NCBI GenBank assembly: GCA_033439685.1
Contig: JAUEDM010000007.1
Coordinates: forward strand, 3,214,501 to 3,278,500
Source of the DNA: Apodospora peruviana
Taxonomy: Eukaryota; Ascomycota; Sordariomycetes; Sordariales; Lasiosphaeriaceae
Length of the DNA: 64,000 nucleotides
Reading direction: 5' to 3'
In this document: positions 9,678-19,650 of the stretch, in pieces
Layout of the letters: the number at the start of each line of letters is the position of its first letter
Numbering within the stretch: the stretch's first letter is position 1
Translations under genes and position numbers: made by a program
Notes under the pieces: model-generated
Seen by the model: only the letters and a program-made list of their open reading frames with translations
Database searches by the model: none
What the model was told of the DNA's origin: nothing

Positions 9678-11519
9678 GAAGTCAAAGAGCCGAAGTCGCT
9701 CAAGTTGGTACTCAAGCCAAAGTCAGCAGCTCCGAAGAAGGAGCTGGTAGTGGCAGAGAAACCGCAGGATGCTGAGAAAGCCATGCCATGCCAACGTGGT
9801 CATACTGAGTCTCCTCAGGCTGTCCTCACCCACGACACACCCGTTGTCACTTCGGTCAGCAACTGGCCAACTCTCGCACCCGTTCCCAAGAAAGAAACTA
9901 CCGAAGAGTTAAATTTCCAGGTCCCACAGGCCACGCTATCACACTTCCTGGGGAATCTGACGATTCGAACGAAGGCAGTGTCGGACGGCACACAGCCTTA
10001 CCAAACCCATTTGGACAGACCCCCAGGCCACGAACAGACTGGCTGGGTCCTTTCCCTAACGGTTAGACAGCGGTGGAAACACCCAGCGACGGGCTAAGGT
10101 GTGGTCTTTTCGCCTTGCAGATCAGCATTCACTGCCAACACCCAGACATCTATCCTCCAACAATTGAGGAGATTGAATGGCATGCCGCTGAATTCCCGAA
10201 CAAAAACAACTTTTTCGCGGACCAACTGGCGGTGATACTCCAGTGGTGGGGAAGCCGCTGTCTATCCCCGACATGTATCCTTCAACTTGGATGCATACTA
10301 GACGACGGGACGCCCTTCTTGGTCCCCATCCCAGAGACTGCCACACATACAATCTGGATTGTAAATTCCAGCGAGATTCAAGGTATTTCACTGGGCCATT
10401 GGAGTCACCAGCTACTGGGAACCTGGAGAAGCAGCCGGCCAGAGAGGAGTGCAGCGTCGAGACCGGTCCGGCACCACCATCGACGTTCTTCGAAAACTTA
10501 TCAATCCGACCCAAGGAGGCTAGCGAGGCAGGCAATTCGGAAGAAGAGGAGCCTAAGATCCATGCACCTCGAGCCATGCGAGGTTCTTTCCTCAACATTG
10601 TCACTCGGCTCGAGGCAGCCTTTGGCTCAAACCCAGTGCCAGGGGAAGAGGAGGAGAACAAGATCGCGGCACCCCAACCCAGGCCAGTTGCTTCCTCAAA
10701 CCTTTCAATTCGACTCAAGGCAGTCTGTGTCTCAAAGCACATCCTTGAAACAGAGGAGTCCCAACCCGAGGTACCAGCTCCTCAACCCACGCCGCGCCTC
10801 TCCTACGCCGAGTTGGCAAGCGAAGACAGTTCAGAGAGTAAAGGAGACTCGAGCACTTCCGAAGAACTTGAGATCGGCAATGAAAAACCCAGACAGACAG
10901 CCAATCACTTCGCGGAGATCGTCAATCCCAAGCCAAAACCTCAGCGAGTTGAAGTAATGCGGCTGGTTGGAGGTGCCGTGGAGGGAGAGGAGGCTTGGCT
11001 TCTTCGGATGAGGAAGATGGGAATGCTTCCGAGGGAGGGAAAAGACGCTTCTTCAGATGAGGAAGAGGGGAGTACTCCTGAGGAGGAAAAGAACGCTTCT
11101 TCAGATGAGGAAGAGGGGAATATTCCTGAGGAGGAAAAGGACGTTTCTTCAGATGAGGAAGAAGAGAACGCTCCCGAGACTTCCGCGCCTCCTGTGTCAG
11201 TTTCGGAGACCACACTTGTGTCGGCGCCAGCAAGAGAGGCGGAAACGGTCATCCCTGTCCCTCTCACTCAGATGTCTACTAGTTCCGGGACTACTCGCGG
11301 GTCCGGGACAGATTCAAATCGATGCCGGCAGAGGATCGACTGTCGGTCGATGACAGGGTTGCGAAAATCGCGAGGACAGTGATCGACCTCATGCGGATGG
11401 CAGTTGGCCCCGAGAGGGACGTTAACGTGGCGTGGACGGCTAACGTCCAGCTGTTCTACGATGTGGTCGACGCGTACCTGGCCACGTGCTTCTCAAATGT
11501 CTGCCTCTCTAAGAAGTAG
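9678..11519 (+). pseudogene. Decayed third family member with a Cys/His hydrolase-like module
   Basis: Four coding-like segments lie in different frames. (1) 9678-~9985: Lys/Pro-rich, with SNWPTLAPVPKK, which echoes PALPPVSK of the neighbouring copy, and NLTIRTKA; no ATG opens it. (2) about 9990-10425: a TAG at 10064-10066 precedes a compact module with DGLRCGLFALQIS, NNFFADQLAVILQWWG and GHWSHQLLG. The Cys near the start and the His near the end recall papain/OTU-like hydrolases. (3) about 10425-11300: acidic, with repeated NLSIR-like units and the 48-bp repeat. (4) about 11300-11519: YSRVRDRFKSMPAEDR, then VVDAYLATCF, matching the intact relative's C-terminus. The TAG could come from CAG by a RIP-type change. 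The gene is not functional as written. Membership in the family is well supported; the hydrolase idea is inference. Confidence 0.65.
11047..11190 (+). repeat. Three tandem copies of a 48-bp unit
   Basis: Units start at 11047, 11095 and 11143 and are nearly identical at the start (GCTTCTTCAGATGAGG, third copy GTTTCTTC). Each encodes 16 residues of the form SSDEEE-G-x-x-PEEEK. The SSDEEE core fits acidic casein-kinase-2-type sites. It lies within the decayed third family member. Confidence 0.85.
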
Positions 11520-12495
11520 AGTCTTCGAAGGGATCGACATTGGCAGGGTGTCAAGCGAGCGAGGGGGCTTGGAAAATGATGAATGACGACACCGACGATT
11601 ATGAGTCAGGAAATGCATGGCATATTGGTACTGGAGCAGAAGCATTAGATGAGAGTTCATTGATTTGTGGTCTGTGGTTCGGGTTTTGGATAAATACCCC
11701 TTACTCGCTTTTGTTCTTTTCTTTTTCTTATTATCGAGATACCCTCAATGTTCGGGTGTATTACTTTGATGATCAATGACTCAATCCACATCGGTTGGCG
11801 TTTGAGGGCGTTAGACAGATACCAGCAAGGATTTGTATTGTTATATTTAGAGATATGGGAAACTTTAAAACACCTCAGTCTTATTCCGTACAGCATATAT
11901 TGGAGAGTGATCAGGACAATCTCTATTAATTCTAACGATAAAGCAGTAGGTTGTGCTGTAGTACCTACCTAATCAAAAAGCATACTCTTCTTATATATGC
12001 AAATCCTACATCCCTTGCGTTTGGGCAGGTGAGTCAGTTGTTGCCCACACATGGTCAGAAGTTTGTAGGAAGCTGACATCACGACTCAACCATCTGACTC
12101 CGAAACCATGTCCCGCCCAGCTTTCTCATCAAACCCTCTCTTCTTGGTCATATCTCCTGTGGTTGTGTCACGCACGCAAACTTGACTCTGCCTCTGTCTT
12201 CCCGGCTTCTGTTGGGGGATGGAAATCAGGAAACAGCCGTGATCATGATGGGAATGACTTGGCTCTAAAAGGCACGATGCAAGTTTTGGCTGGAATGTGT
12301 TAATTCCGAATAGTGTAATTATCCAGGAACAAAAGCCCCCTTCTTTTGTGGGTAAGAAAAACCGGCCCGGCCTCGGAGGGCTTCCGCCGCTAGAAGCCAG
12401 GCGATGCTTGCTTACAAACTCTTGAGGCGAGAGCATTTGCAATGCTGTATGACAACACATCCTTCCTCATCACCAATCAATCCCAGAATCCTGGT
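11520..12495. other. Intergenic between two convergent decayed genes
   Basis: AT-richer sequence. The left part is the 3' flank of the third family member and the right part the 3' flank of the OTU-like gene. Open frames here lack coding character. Confidence 0.5.
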
Positions 12496-14207
12496 TCAAC
12501 GTAGCTTCCCCGGTGATAGTTTTCCCTCATCCTTTGGTGATCTTTTTCTTTTCTTTTCCCCAGAGATTCCCGGACCTCGTGGTTTAGGAGCAATCTGTCT
12601 AGGCTTTTGTGCTGGGGGTTGGTCATCCGGGTCGGGATTGCTCAGCCCCAGTGGCCATTTCACACCGATGGGAGGCGGTTCAGGGGCACTCTGCCTCAGG
12701 GTCCGCCTCGGCCTCTGCACCGGTGGCCCGTCCTCGTCATCATTGCTATCCTTATGATCGTATTTCCGTTTCCTTTTGATGTCAGGCAGCCCGGTCCCGG
12801 GAGGACGCCAGCCTGGAGGTGGCGGAGGTGGCGGACGAGCGCGTGGTAGTAGATGCGGAGATTTCTCTCGGCCAGGCGGCCGTCCTGGTGGTACAGGAGA
12901 CCGTGATGTTCCACTGGAACTGACGTGCGGAAGAAGACGGGGACTGTTTGGAGCCCCGCCCTCCGAAGACGGTACGGCCCGTATCCAACTACCCTGGTCA
13001 GGTCTTCTTCGACGAAAGTATTCCGCGCCAAAGAAGGCGGAATGGTTGTGCGCGATGCTCTCCAGTGATGGCCTAGACCGTCCTGTGCCCTGCGGTGCTC
13101 GCGTGAGACAAGCTTGTACTTCCTTGTTGCATTCATGCTCAGTCGTGGCAACTTGAATTCGTAATGGTAAAAATCATTTGGGATCATGGGCTGGAAGTGG
13201 TTTTCGCACTGGTACGACACGTGCCATCAGTACGGGCTGATACTATCTAAAGCGACCGTTAATGAGGAAGAAACATACATAATAGCAAAGAAAGATGTGG
13301 CGGCTGTTGTACGCGCCGTACGTCTTCATGTCGTAGATCTTGTCTCTCCACTCCCGATTCTTCCTGGAATCGTACTTGTACGAAACAACGTACAGCTTGT
13401 AGACGTCGGCCGTCAGCATCAGCATGTCTTCATTGATCCAGCATCCCGGTATCTGCAATCGCTCCTACCAGTTGAGGGTTCCATCAAACAGAGGTCCCGA
13501 CGGACCTGTCACGCGCGTTTGAGCCAACACGTTGTTCTGTCTCGAGTAGAAGGCGTACTGGGAGTGATGTGGGTATTTAAGAACTTTCTCAAGAAAGACG
13601 AGGTGCTCAGCCTTGACGCTCAGCCAATGGTCAGCACTACCGTATATAAGCAACGCTCTCGAGATCCAGAAGCACTGCCCGCTGTCGATCAATTTCCCGT
13701 CTCGTCTGGGGTCGTTCCAGTTGTTTGGGTGTTTTACGAAGGTGATGTCCTCAACCATGGGAAATCCACTGAACAAGAGCGGCTCTCGGTGTCTCCCCAG
13801 GTACGGAAGCCAATCCGGACCTTGCAGGATGATCTCTTGGTCCGAGAAACGGTATCCGGTCAGCAAGAAGTCGCTCTTGGTCACTTTCGTTTCCCGCCCA
13901 AGTGCATTTGAGCTGTTCCTGTGTAGCCTACTGTATTTCGAATCTCTTCAGGGTCGATTCTCGTGCCTGTGTACGGACCAGAGGGCACTTCGGCGGTGGA
14001 TGCGGATCCTGCTTTTAGAGGGTCAAGACTCATGCCTAAGAATGGGCTCGCGAGTATCTCGCTGGGTGACGAAGGGACGGAATCGGAATGGCGTGCAGTA
14101 CCCTTGCCTTTATTCTTGTCCTCGTTCTCGTCGTCGTCGTCAAGAACCACTGGTTTCGTCTTGGTTCCCTTCTCGTCGGAATCGGATTCGTCTTCAACCG
14201 TAGCCAT
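12496..14207 (-). pseudogene. OTU-like cysteine protease gene, disrupted
   Basis: The start at 14207 (MATVEDESDSDEKG) opens an acidic N-terminus. A frame change near 13900-13950 leads into the catalytic part: LIDSGQCFWISRALLIYG with the presumed nucleophile Cys, then VKAEHLVFLEKVLKYPHHSQ. After an in-frame TAG at 13467-13465 it continues ERLQIPGCWINEDMLMLTAD and YNSRHIFLCYY. A 70-nt intron (13278-13209, GTATGT...CAG) joins this to CENHFQPM, which supplies the presumed catalytic His. Another frame change between about 13160 and 12990 leads to a Pro-rich basic tail with KRKRKYDHK and a stop at 12496. The TAG is expected to be TGG, a G-to-A change of RIP type. Architecture matches fungal OTU-domain (deubiquitinase-like) proteins. 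With two frame changes and a stop it is probably inactive. Confidence 0.65.
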
Positions 14208-14290
14208 CTTGATGCGAAGGTAACTTGGAGGATGTGTACGACGCGCTGCGCGCCTCGCCAGAGAATCTAGTCGACCTAAACCGCCACCTC

Positions 14291-14695
14291 TCAGCCCCCA
14301 TAGCTACTGGACGCTTCTGACGGCTCTCCATCTCGATTGTATAGGGCGAGTTTGGTTACGCTTTGGCCGTTCTTGACAGGACTCAGTAAGGGGCGTTCTC
14401 TCCTGATGGTCTCGAGCTCTCTGTAATAGAGGGCGTTTGCCAGCCAGTCTTTTGCGTCCTCGTGTAGATGTCTGAAGAGAACCGTGGCATCACTTGTGTT
14501 GTACTCCATGCTCATTATTTTAATCGCGTTCCCCAAGGTTTGAGTCTGTAACAGGATGGTGGCCTGAGTGATAGATGCGAGCTTGGTTGTTGGAACTTGG
14601 CGAGAAAGTCGAGCCCTCGACGCGAACAAGAAGCGTGCCAGTTGAACAATAGTTGAATAGATGGGAACCGATGTTATCTGGCTAAAGAGAGACAT
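14291..14695 (-). CDS. Small uncharacterised protein
   Basis: A 134-codon frame from ATG at 14695, 83 bp upstream of the OTU-like gene on the same strand. It encodes MSLFSQITSVPIYS, an amphipathic first half, then DAKDWLANALYYRELETI and a Ser/Gly-rich end. No domain is recognised. Composition looks protein-like and there is no internal stop, but there is no family support. It may be the broken-off 5' part of the OTU-like gene. Confidence 0.4.
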   Translation of the reverse strand: MSLFSQITSVPIYSTIVQLARFLFASRARLSRQVPTTKLASITQATILLQTQTLGNAIKIMSMEYNTSDATVLFRHLHEDAKDWLANALYYRELETIRRERPLLSPVKNGQSVTKLALYNRDGEPSEASSSYGG

Positions 14696-15571
14696 GGGTG
14701 AGATAATGCTCCGGATTCGGGACCTGGACGGGAGTGGGCAAACAAAGAAAGAACGCGACTTTCCCGCCTCCTCGACGCCTTTGTTATCCGATTCGTACGG
14801 ACAGTGATTACTCCGGCCGGCAGCAAAAACAGCAACAACACGTTTTCAGTGAATCTGAACGGGATAAAACACTCGCCGCGGCCGCCAGAAGAATTTTCTG
14901 ATTTCGCGACGGATACTCATCGTGAGGGATGATTGAATCTACTGAGGTCCTGATAGACAAGTGGAAATGGGTTTGGTGGGTGATTGTGCTGCGAGAGTCT
15001 GCTTGCGTGATGTGAGTTGTTGTTTATTTGTCGAGGGAAGAGAACATCAAAAGTTCACACACGGGCAAATGGTTTAATACCTTACCTACCAGAGACACGC
15101 ACTGCGCACCTAGGTTGCTCTGGGGGCGAGAATTGAGACTGAATCTGGACCGGGACTCAAGTGGACCTCGGTGAGTCGGTGTCAAAATCTGCTGCTCCTT
15201 CCTACGGAAACTACCAGGTATCCCGCGGGAAGAATCAAACACCTTGACGGCCAGGTCTTCCAGCTCTCTTCCATTTGGGCAAGCATGACGGACTTCCCGC
15301 TACTACCTGCACTGGTGAGTAACAGAGATGGCAACGACAGTTGTTGGCAAACCATTTCACCTGCCCTCTGCTCAGCGTCTGGTCAGCCAGCGTCTCGACA
15401 GCAGCTGCGCTTGTACTTTTGTGTGCAACCGATTACTTCTCCATCTTCGCTCTCATCGCATAACGCCATTGCTCCTCCATGTTATCTTCAAACTGTCGAA
15501 CTGGTTTTGAGCCATGGCCAAAAGCCTTGATTTCATTTTCCAAATCCACACCGGCATCTAATTCACCACAA
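14696..15571. other. Intergenic before tRNA-Thr
   Basis: No coding frame with support. Nothing recognised apart from flanking sequence of the tRNA gene. Confidence 0.5.
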
Positions 15572-15660
15572 GCCCGTATAGCTCAGTGGTAGAGCGCAGC
15601 ACTCGTATTTTCCCGCAGATTGAAATGCTGAGGTCCACGGTTCAATCCCGTGTGGGGGCA
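15572..15660 (+). tRNA. tRNA-Thr(CGT) with a short intron
   Basis: The D arm (GCTC/GAGC), T arm (CACGG TTCAATC CCGTG) and anticodon stem CAGCA/TGCTG fold. The anticodon loop reads CTCGTA-A with the anticodon CGT, which decodes ACG. A 17-nt intron (TTTTCCCGCAGATTGAA) follows position 37, the usual eukaryotic place. The acceptor stem GCCCGTA/TGGGGGC has one G-G mismatch at pair 5-68 and one U-G pair. CCA is not encoded, as expected. Confidence 0.85.
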
Positions 15661-16040
15661 TTCAGTTCGTTCCCTTCCTACCAGGAAGGAGCAAAGTCTC
15701 TTTTTGTCCCCCTCAGCGATGGAAAACAAGTGTATTTGTGAAGAGACCTCATAAATCTCCTCTGTTTTGCTCGGAGACGGCTTGCGTGTGCATGTAACTT
15801 CCCGTCTTTGCTCTTTTCTCTTTGATCATCGTCATGACATCTGCAATCTGCATGGTTGCGGCAGGTGCTGTGGTCCACTTCGGCACGTCCCGATCTCGGC
15901 TGCAATCATTCGAATTGAACTTCGAAGCTTTCTCTCGACATCACCTCACCGAAAATGCCGTCGTCCTTCATGATGCCATCAGCGCTCACCGAAGCGGTCC
16001 GTGAGGAATGACATTCCCACGTTAATATCACGGAGCAAAC
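15661..16040. other. Spacer between tRNA-Thr and ferroportin gene
   Basis: Upstream region of the ferroportin gene. Small open frames here have no support. Confidence 0.5.
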
Positions 16041-17729
16041 ATGGCGACTTTCAGCGGAATTGGGACAGCCTCCAGTCCCATAGAAATGCAGCCAACGTCC
16101 ACCTCACCGATGAACTCGAATACAGGCGACGAACACCAGAACCGTGAGCCAGCGGACCGCTTGACAGCTCCAGCTACCGTGCCCAAAAATCTCGCCCTGC
16201 TTCTCTACACATCTCATTTCCTGTCGACATGGAACTCGCGCCTGTTCGAGTTTGCGTCCGTCCTATTCCTGGCAATGATCTTTCCAAACACACTTCTACC
16301 CATGTCGGTGTACGCGCTGGTGCGCAGCGGTGCAGCTATTTTATTTTCGCAGCCAGTCGGGTCTTGGATTGACCATGGCGATCGACTTACCGTTGTCCGG
16401 GTATCCATTGTCGGCCAACGCGTCGCGGTCGCGTTGAGCTGCGGACTGTTCTGGGCGTTAGAAGAGAGGAAAAGCGATATGACGGAGTCGGTACAAAAGG
16501 CACTGTTTGCGCTGACAGTGGTGTTGGCTTGCGTGGAGAAGCTTTCTTCCGTCATGAATCTTGTCTCGGTCGAGAGAGATTGGGTAGGCTCGTCCAGGCT
16601 TCTGAACATTATTACGGCCTGATACGAGAGGCTGATGCCGGGTTAGGTCGTCGTGATTACGGAGGGTAATGAGAACGCTCGAAGAGGTCAGTCGTCCCCG
16701 CTGCTCCTCAGATACAAACATGCTCACAAGTTATCAGACCTTAATGCTCGGATGCGAAGAATCGACCTCCTGTGCAAGCTTCTCGGCCCGCTGGCCATCT
16801 CGACAATTGCCATGGTGTCAACGGTGGTCGCTATTTTGGCAACGCTTGGGATGAACCTCGCGGCGGTAGCTCTCGAGTACATCTTCATTGCCAAGGTCTA
16901 CGCGATGGTCCCACGCTTGAAACGCAACGAGAGCGGTCCAGCTGAGACAGCAACTTCGGAAGGAGCCGAGGATCCCGCAGAGCCTCCTTCTCATTCACGC
17001 AGGCTACGAAACGGTCTAACAGTCACAGCTTCCCATTTCCTACCCGTATCGTCCCTCCCATTCTACCTCAAACACCCAGCGTTCCTGCCGTCCTTTTCGC
17101 TGGCACTACTCTACCTCACAGTCCTATCTTTCAGCGGACAAATGATCACCTACCTCATCTCGGTCGGCTACAGTTCTCTGTATGTCGGCATTGCCCGGAC
17201 CGTGAGCACAGTCTGCGAGCTCAGCGCGACCTGGATTGCGCCACGGCTCATGCGAAGGATTGGCGAGGTCCGAGGCGGCATATGGAGCCTGACCTGGCAG
17301 ATGGGCTGGCTTGCCGCAGCTGTCGCTTGGTTCTTCTCGGACGTCGGCCATAACTGGTCAAGACACAACTTGATATCTGCCACCGGGCTGGCTGTCGGCG
17401 TGGCGTTGAGCCGCGTCGGTCTGTGGGGGTTTGACCTGTGCGCGCAGAGCATCGTGCAAGACGAGGTCGAGATGGGCTATCGAGGGACCTTTTCGGCCGT
17501 CGAGACGTTGTTCCAAAACCTCTTTGAGCTGATCTCGTATGCCACGACCATTGTGTTCTCGCGGCCCGATCAGTTCCAATGGCCGGTCATTATCAGTATT
17601 GCGGCGGTCTATGTCTCCGGGGGCCTGTATTCTGTGTTTGTCAGGAAGCGGAGGGGACACCTGTTTCACACCCCAAAGTCGCGGTGCTTTTGTGTTAAGT
17701 TGGAGGAAGCGTCACGGCAAGAGGTCTGA
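16041..17729 (+). CDS. Ferroportin-family (SLC40) iron exporter
   Basis: Exons 16041-16583, 16647-16686 and 16738-17729 give 524 residues. The first intron has donor GTAGGC; the second (51 nt, GTCAGT...CAG) is in frame and could be read through. Splicing both restores the ferroportin sequence VERDW-VVVITEGNENARR-DLNARMRRIDLLCKL. The family hallmark near the N-terminus is NLALLLYTSHFLSTWNSRLF followed by RSGAAILFSQPVGSWID. About ten to twelve hydrophobic segments are visible, and the polar N-terminus and central loop are cytosolic-type. Ferroportins export Fe(II) from animal cells; fungal members are believed to move divalent metal or iron at the plasma or vacuolar membrane. The substrate here is inferred from the family. 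No iron-regulatory site was identified. Confidence 0.88.
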
Positions 17730-18425
17730 AATAATTTGTTAGACAGAGGCTTTTGGGCTAGACCACTCAATCCATGGCAGCATGAACGGCCTTGCACCGC
17801 GTTCTTCTTTCCACCTACCAGATATTCACTCATTCAGCAGCCAGTACTCACTCGTTCAGACTTCGAGGAGACACATGACCACACACATACACACCTAATA
17901 GTATCATGCCCCCCCCACCATCCCCCCCTTGTTTTTTGTTCTGTTACTCTTATTTTATGATATAGTAAGAAGCCGCCACCGGTGTGCACTACATAGTGCA
18001 AATAGTTGCCAAGTGTGCTGTTGACGAGATTGATGACAGTCCTAGCGGCCCTCCCGGGGCTTGATATGTTGGTGGCTGTTTGCTGACCTTATTGACCAAA
18101 TGAACAGCTTGCTTTAAACGGAGTTACCCAGACCGTGCCTGCAGTGTATCCCAAAGCCAAGACAAATAAGGTTATGTGGGGTTATGTGGGTAAGTCTCTT
18201 TCCCTGGTCCATGGCACCTTCGGAGCTTCCATTCTTATGAACCAATTCCTGTCCCTCCTTTCCTCTTCCGTCTTCTTCCCTTTTCCGTGCCCTTCCCTTT
18301 TTCCTCTCTTCCTTCATCCATTTCTTCCTCATCGTCTTTTCCACATTTTCCCGGCTCAACTCAGTTTACCTTGGATTTCAATTTTCTTTCGGCATCATCG
18401 AATAGGAAGCCAAATACCAACAAAC
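17730..18425. other. Intergenic, pyrimidine-rich upstream tract
   Basis: Contains a C-run at about 17909-17929 and a long C/T-rich stretch at about 18240-18360 just before the next start codon, a common feature of filamentous-fungal promoters. No coding frame is supported. Confidence 0.5.
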
Positions 18426-19221
18426 ATGGCGGAACTCAATGGCAACAAATTCAAGATGGAGGAGCTTGAGCGCGCCGACGATGATTACCTTCAGTCCGAC
18501 GAGGAATATCCAACTTTATCTCTTCAAGACCAAAGCTCAGGATATGACTGGGCGGATCATACCCCTAGGGGAGATCATGCACCATCTGGGTCAAGCCAAT
18601 TTCGACATGAAATCGACCCTCGGCGACGAGATGTGGCTCTGCGAGTGTACGGGCCCGGATGACGGCAGCACGCCGAACAGCTGCAGGCTGACCGCCGTGG
18701 ACCTCAAACCTCTCAAGAGTCTCCATTTTGTCACCCACGTCATGGCCAGGCCAATCGTTCTCAAGATCTCGCCAGTTTTCAAGTGAGGCGATATGTCTGA
18801 AATATGTGATGTTATGATCTGTCTAAACCACTGGAAGCCCCCACCAGATGATCACTCAGTCGAGGAGATTCGGTAGAAGTTTGCAAACATTCTTCACGTT
18901 CCTGCGGATTCGATAACTTTCCAGCGCGACAACTGGGATATCCTGGTGGAGGCGGCCCCCAAGAGCAGACTTTTGGCTGTCGCGAACGATCGCCGGGTCG
19001 AGTCTATTGAGGAGTTCGTAGCGAATAACGAGGCCATGTGATGTCATCCACGCCTTTTGGTTTTGGTCAATCACCCGGTCAAGTAAGTCAAGAACCAGCA
19101 AGATCTGCTGGAATCGGTGACGTCGACTTTCGGTGGTGATGGCGCTAACGAATGGGTTTCAAGACCGATGATTAGGAGAGGAACGAAGACGGAGAACAGC
19201 ACGAAAGCAAAGGGGACATGA
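18426..19221 (+). pseudogene. Decayed small gene with repeated in-frame stops
   Basis: From ATG 18426 the frame reads MAELNGNKFKMEELERADDD to about 18545. After a one-base shift, one frame continues to 19221: LGDEMWLCECTGPDD, DDHSVEEIR, FANILHVPADSITF, NWDILVEAAPKSRLLAVAND and LLESVTSTFGGDGANEW. It is broken by TGA 18784, TAG 18874, TGA 19039 and TAA 19084. Each stop is one C-to-T or G-to-A step from Arg, Gln or Trp. The first stop could also fall in a short intron starting GTGAGG. The stretch around SVEEIR...NILHVPADSITF recalls a ubiquitin-like fold, but no family is recognised. It lies just upstream of the HET gene on the same strand. Confidence 0.6.
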
Positions 19222-19650
19222 TATGTCTGGGTTTCTGGTACGTCTGTCTCCTCAAAATCCAAACGACCTAGGTAATATTGGCTAACTCTGTTCCCCAGAA
19301 CTTTACAGAGTACTAAGCACGGTTACTGTTGATGTGGTGGTTCTTGGACTGTAGTATTGGTTTTTGTTTGATGCGATGCCCAGGGGAACTTTTTATGAAT
19401 ACATTTCTGAGTTTCCAAATTCTTTTTGACCTCGGGTGAACAACAACTGCTGGTGGAGTAACTACCTGAGATTCAAGCCAATGGAAATTTCCGGAGTAAC
19501 AATCTTCCGTTAATTCTGACCTAATGGATGCCTAAATCGCGAGCCAATACCAAATCCACGGGCGCCCGTAGGTAACTTGCACCAGATCCTTCTCGATAAC
19601 TTGCTCAAACACCCATCAGCAGACGCTGCCATCGCTCAATTGTCATCGTA
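19222..19650. other. Upstream region of the HET-domain gene
   Basis: No coding frame is supported. It serves as the 5' flank of the gene starting at 19651. Confidence 0.5.

Noticed and set aside
18856..19262. Minus-strand frames that look partly protein-like
   Set aside because: The plus-strand reading continues the damaged gene from 18426 in one frame and explains the composition better.
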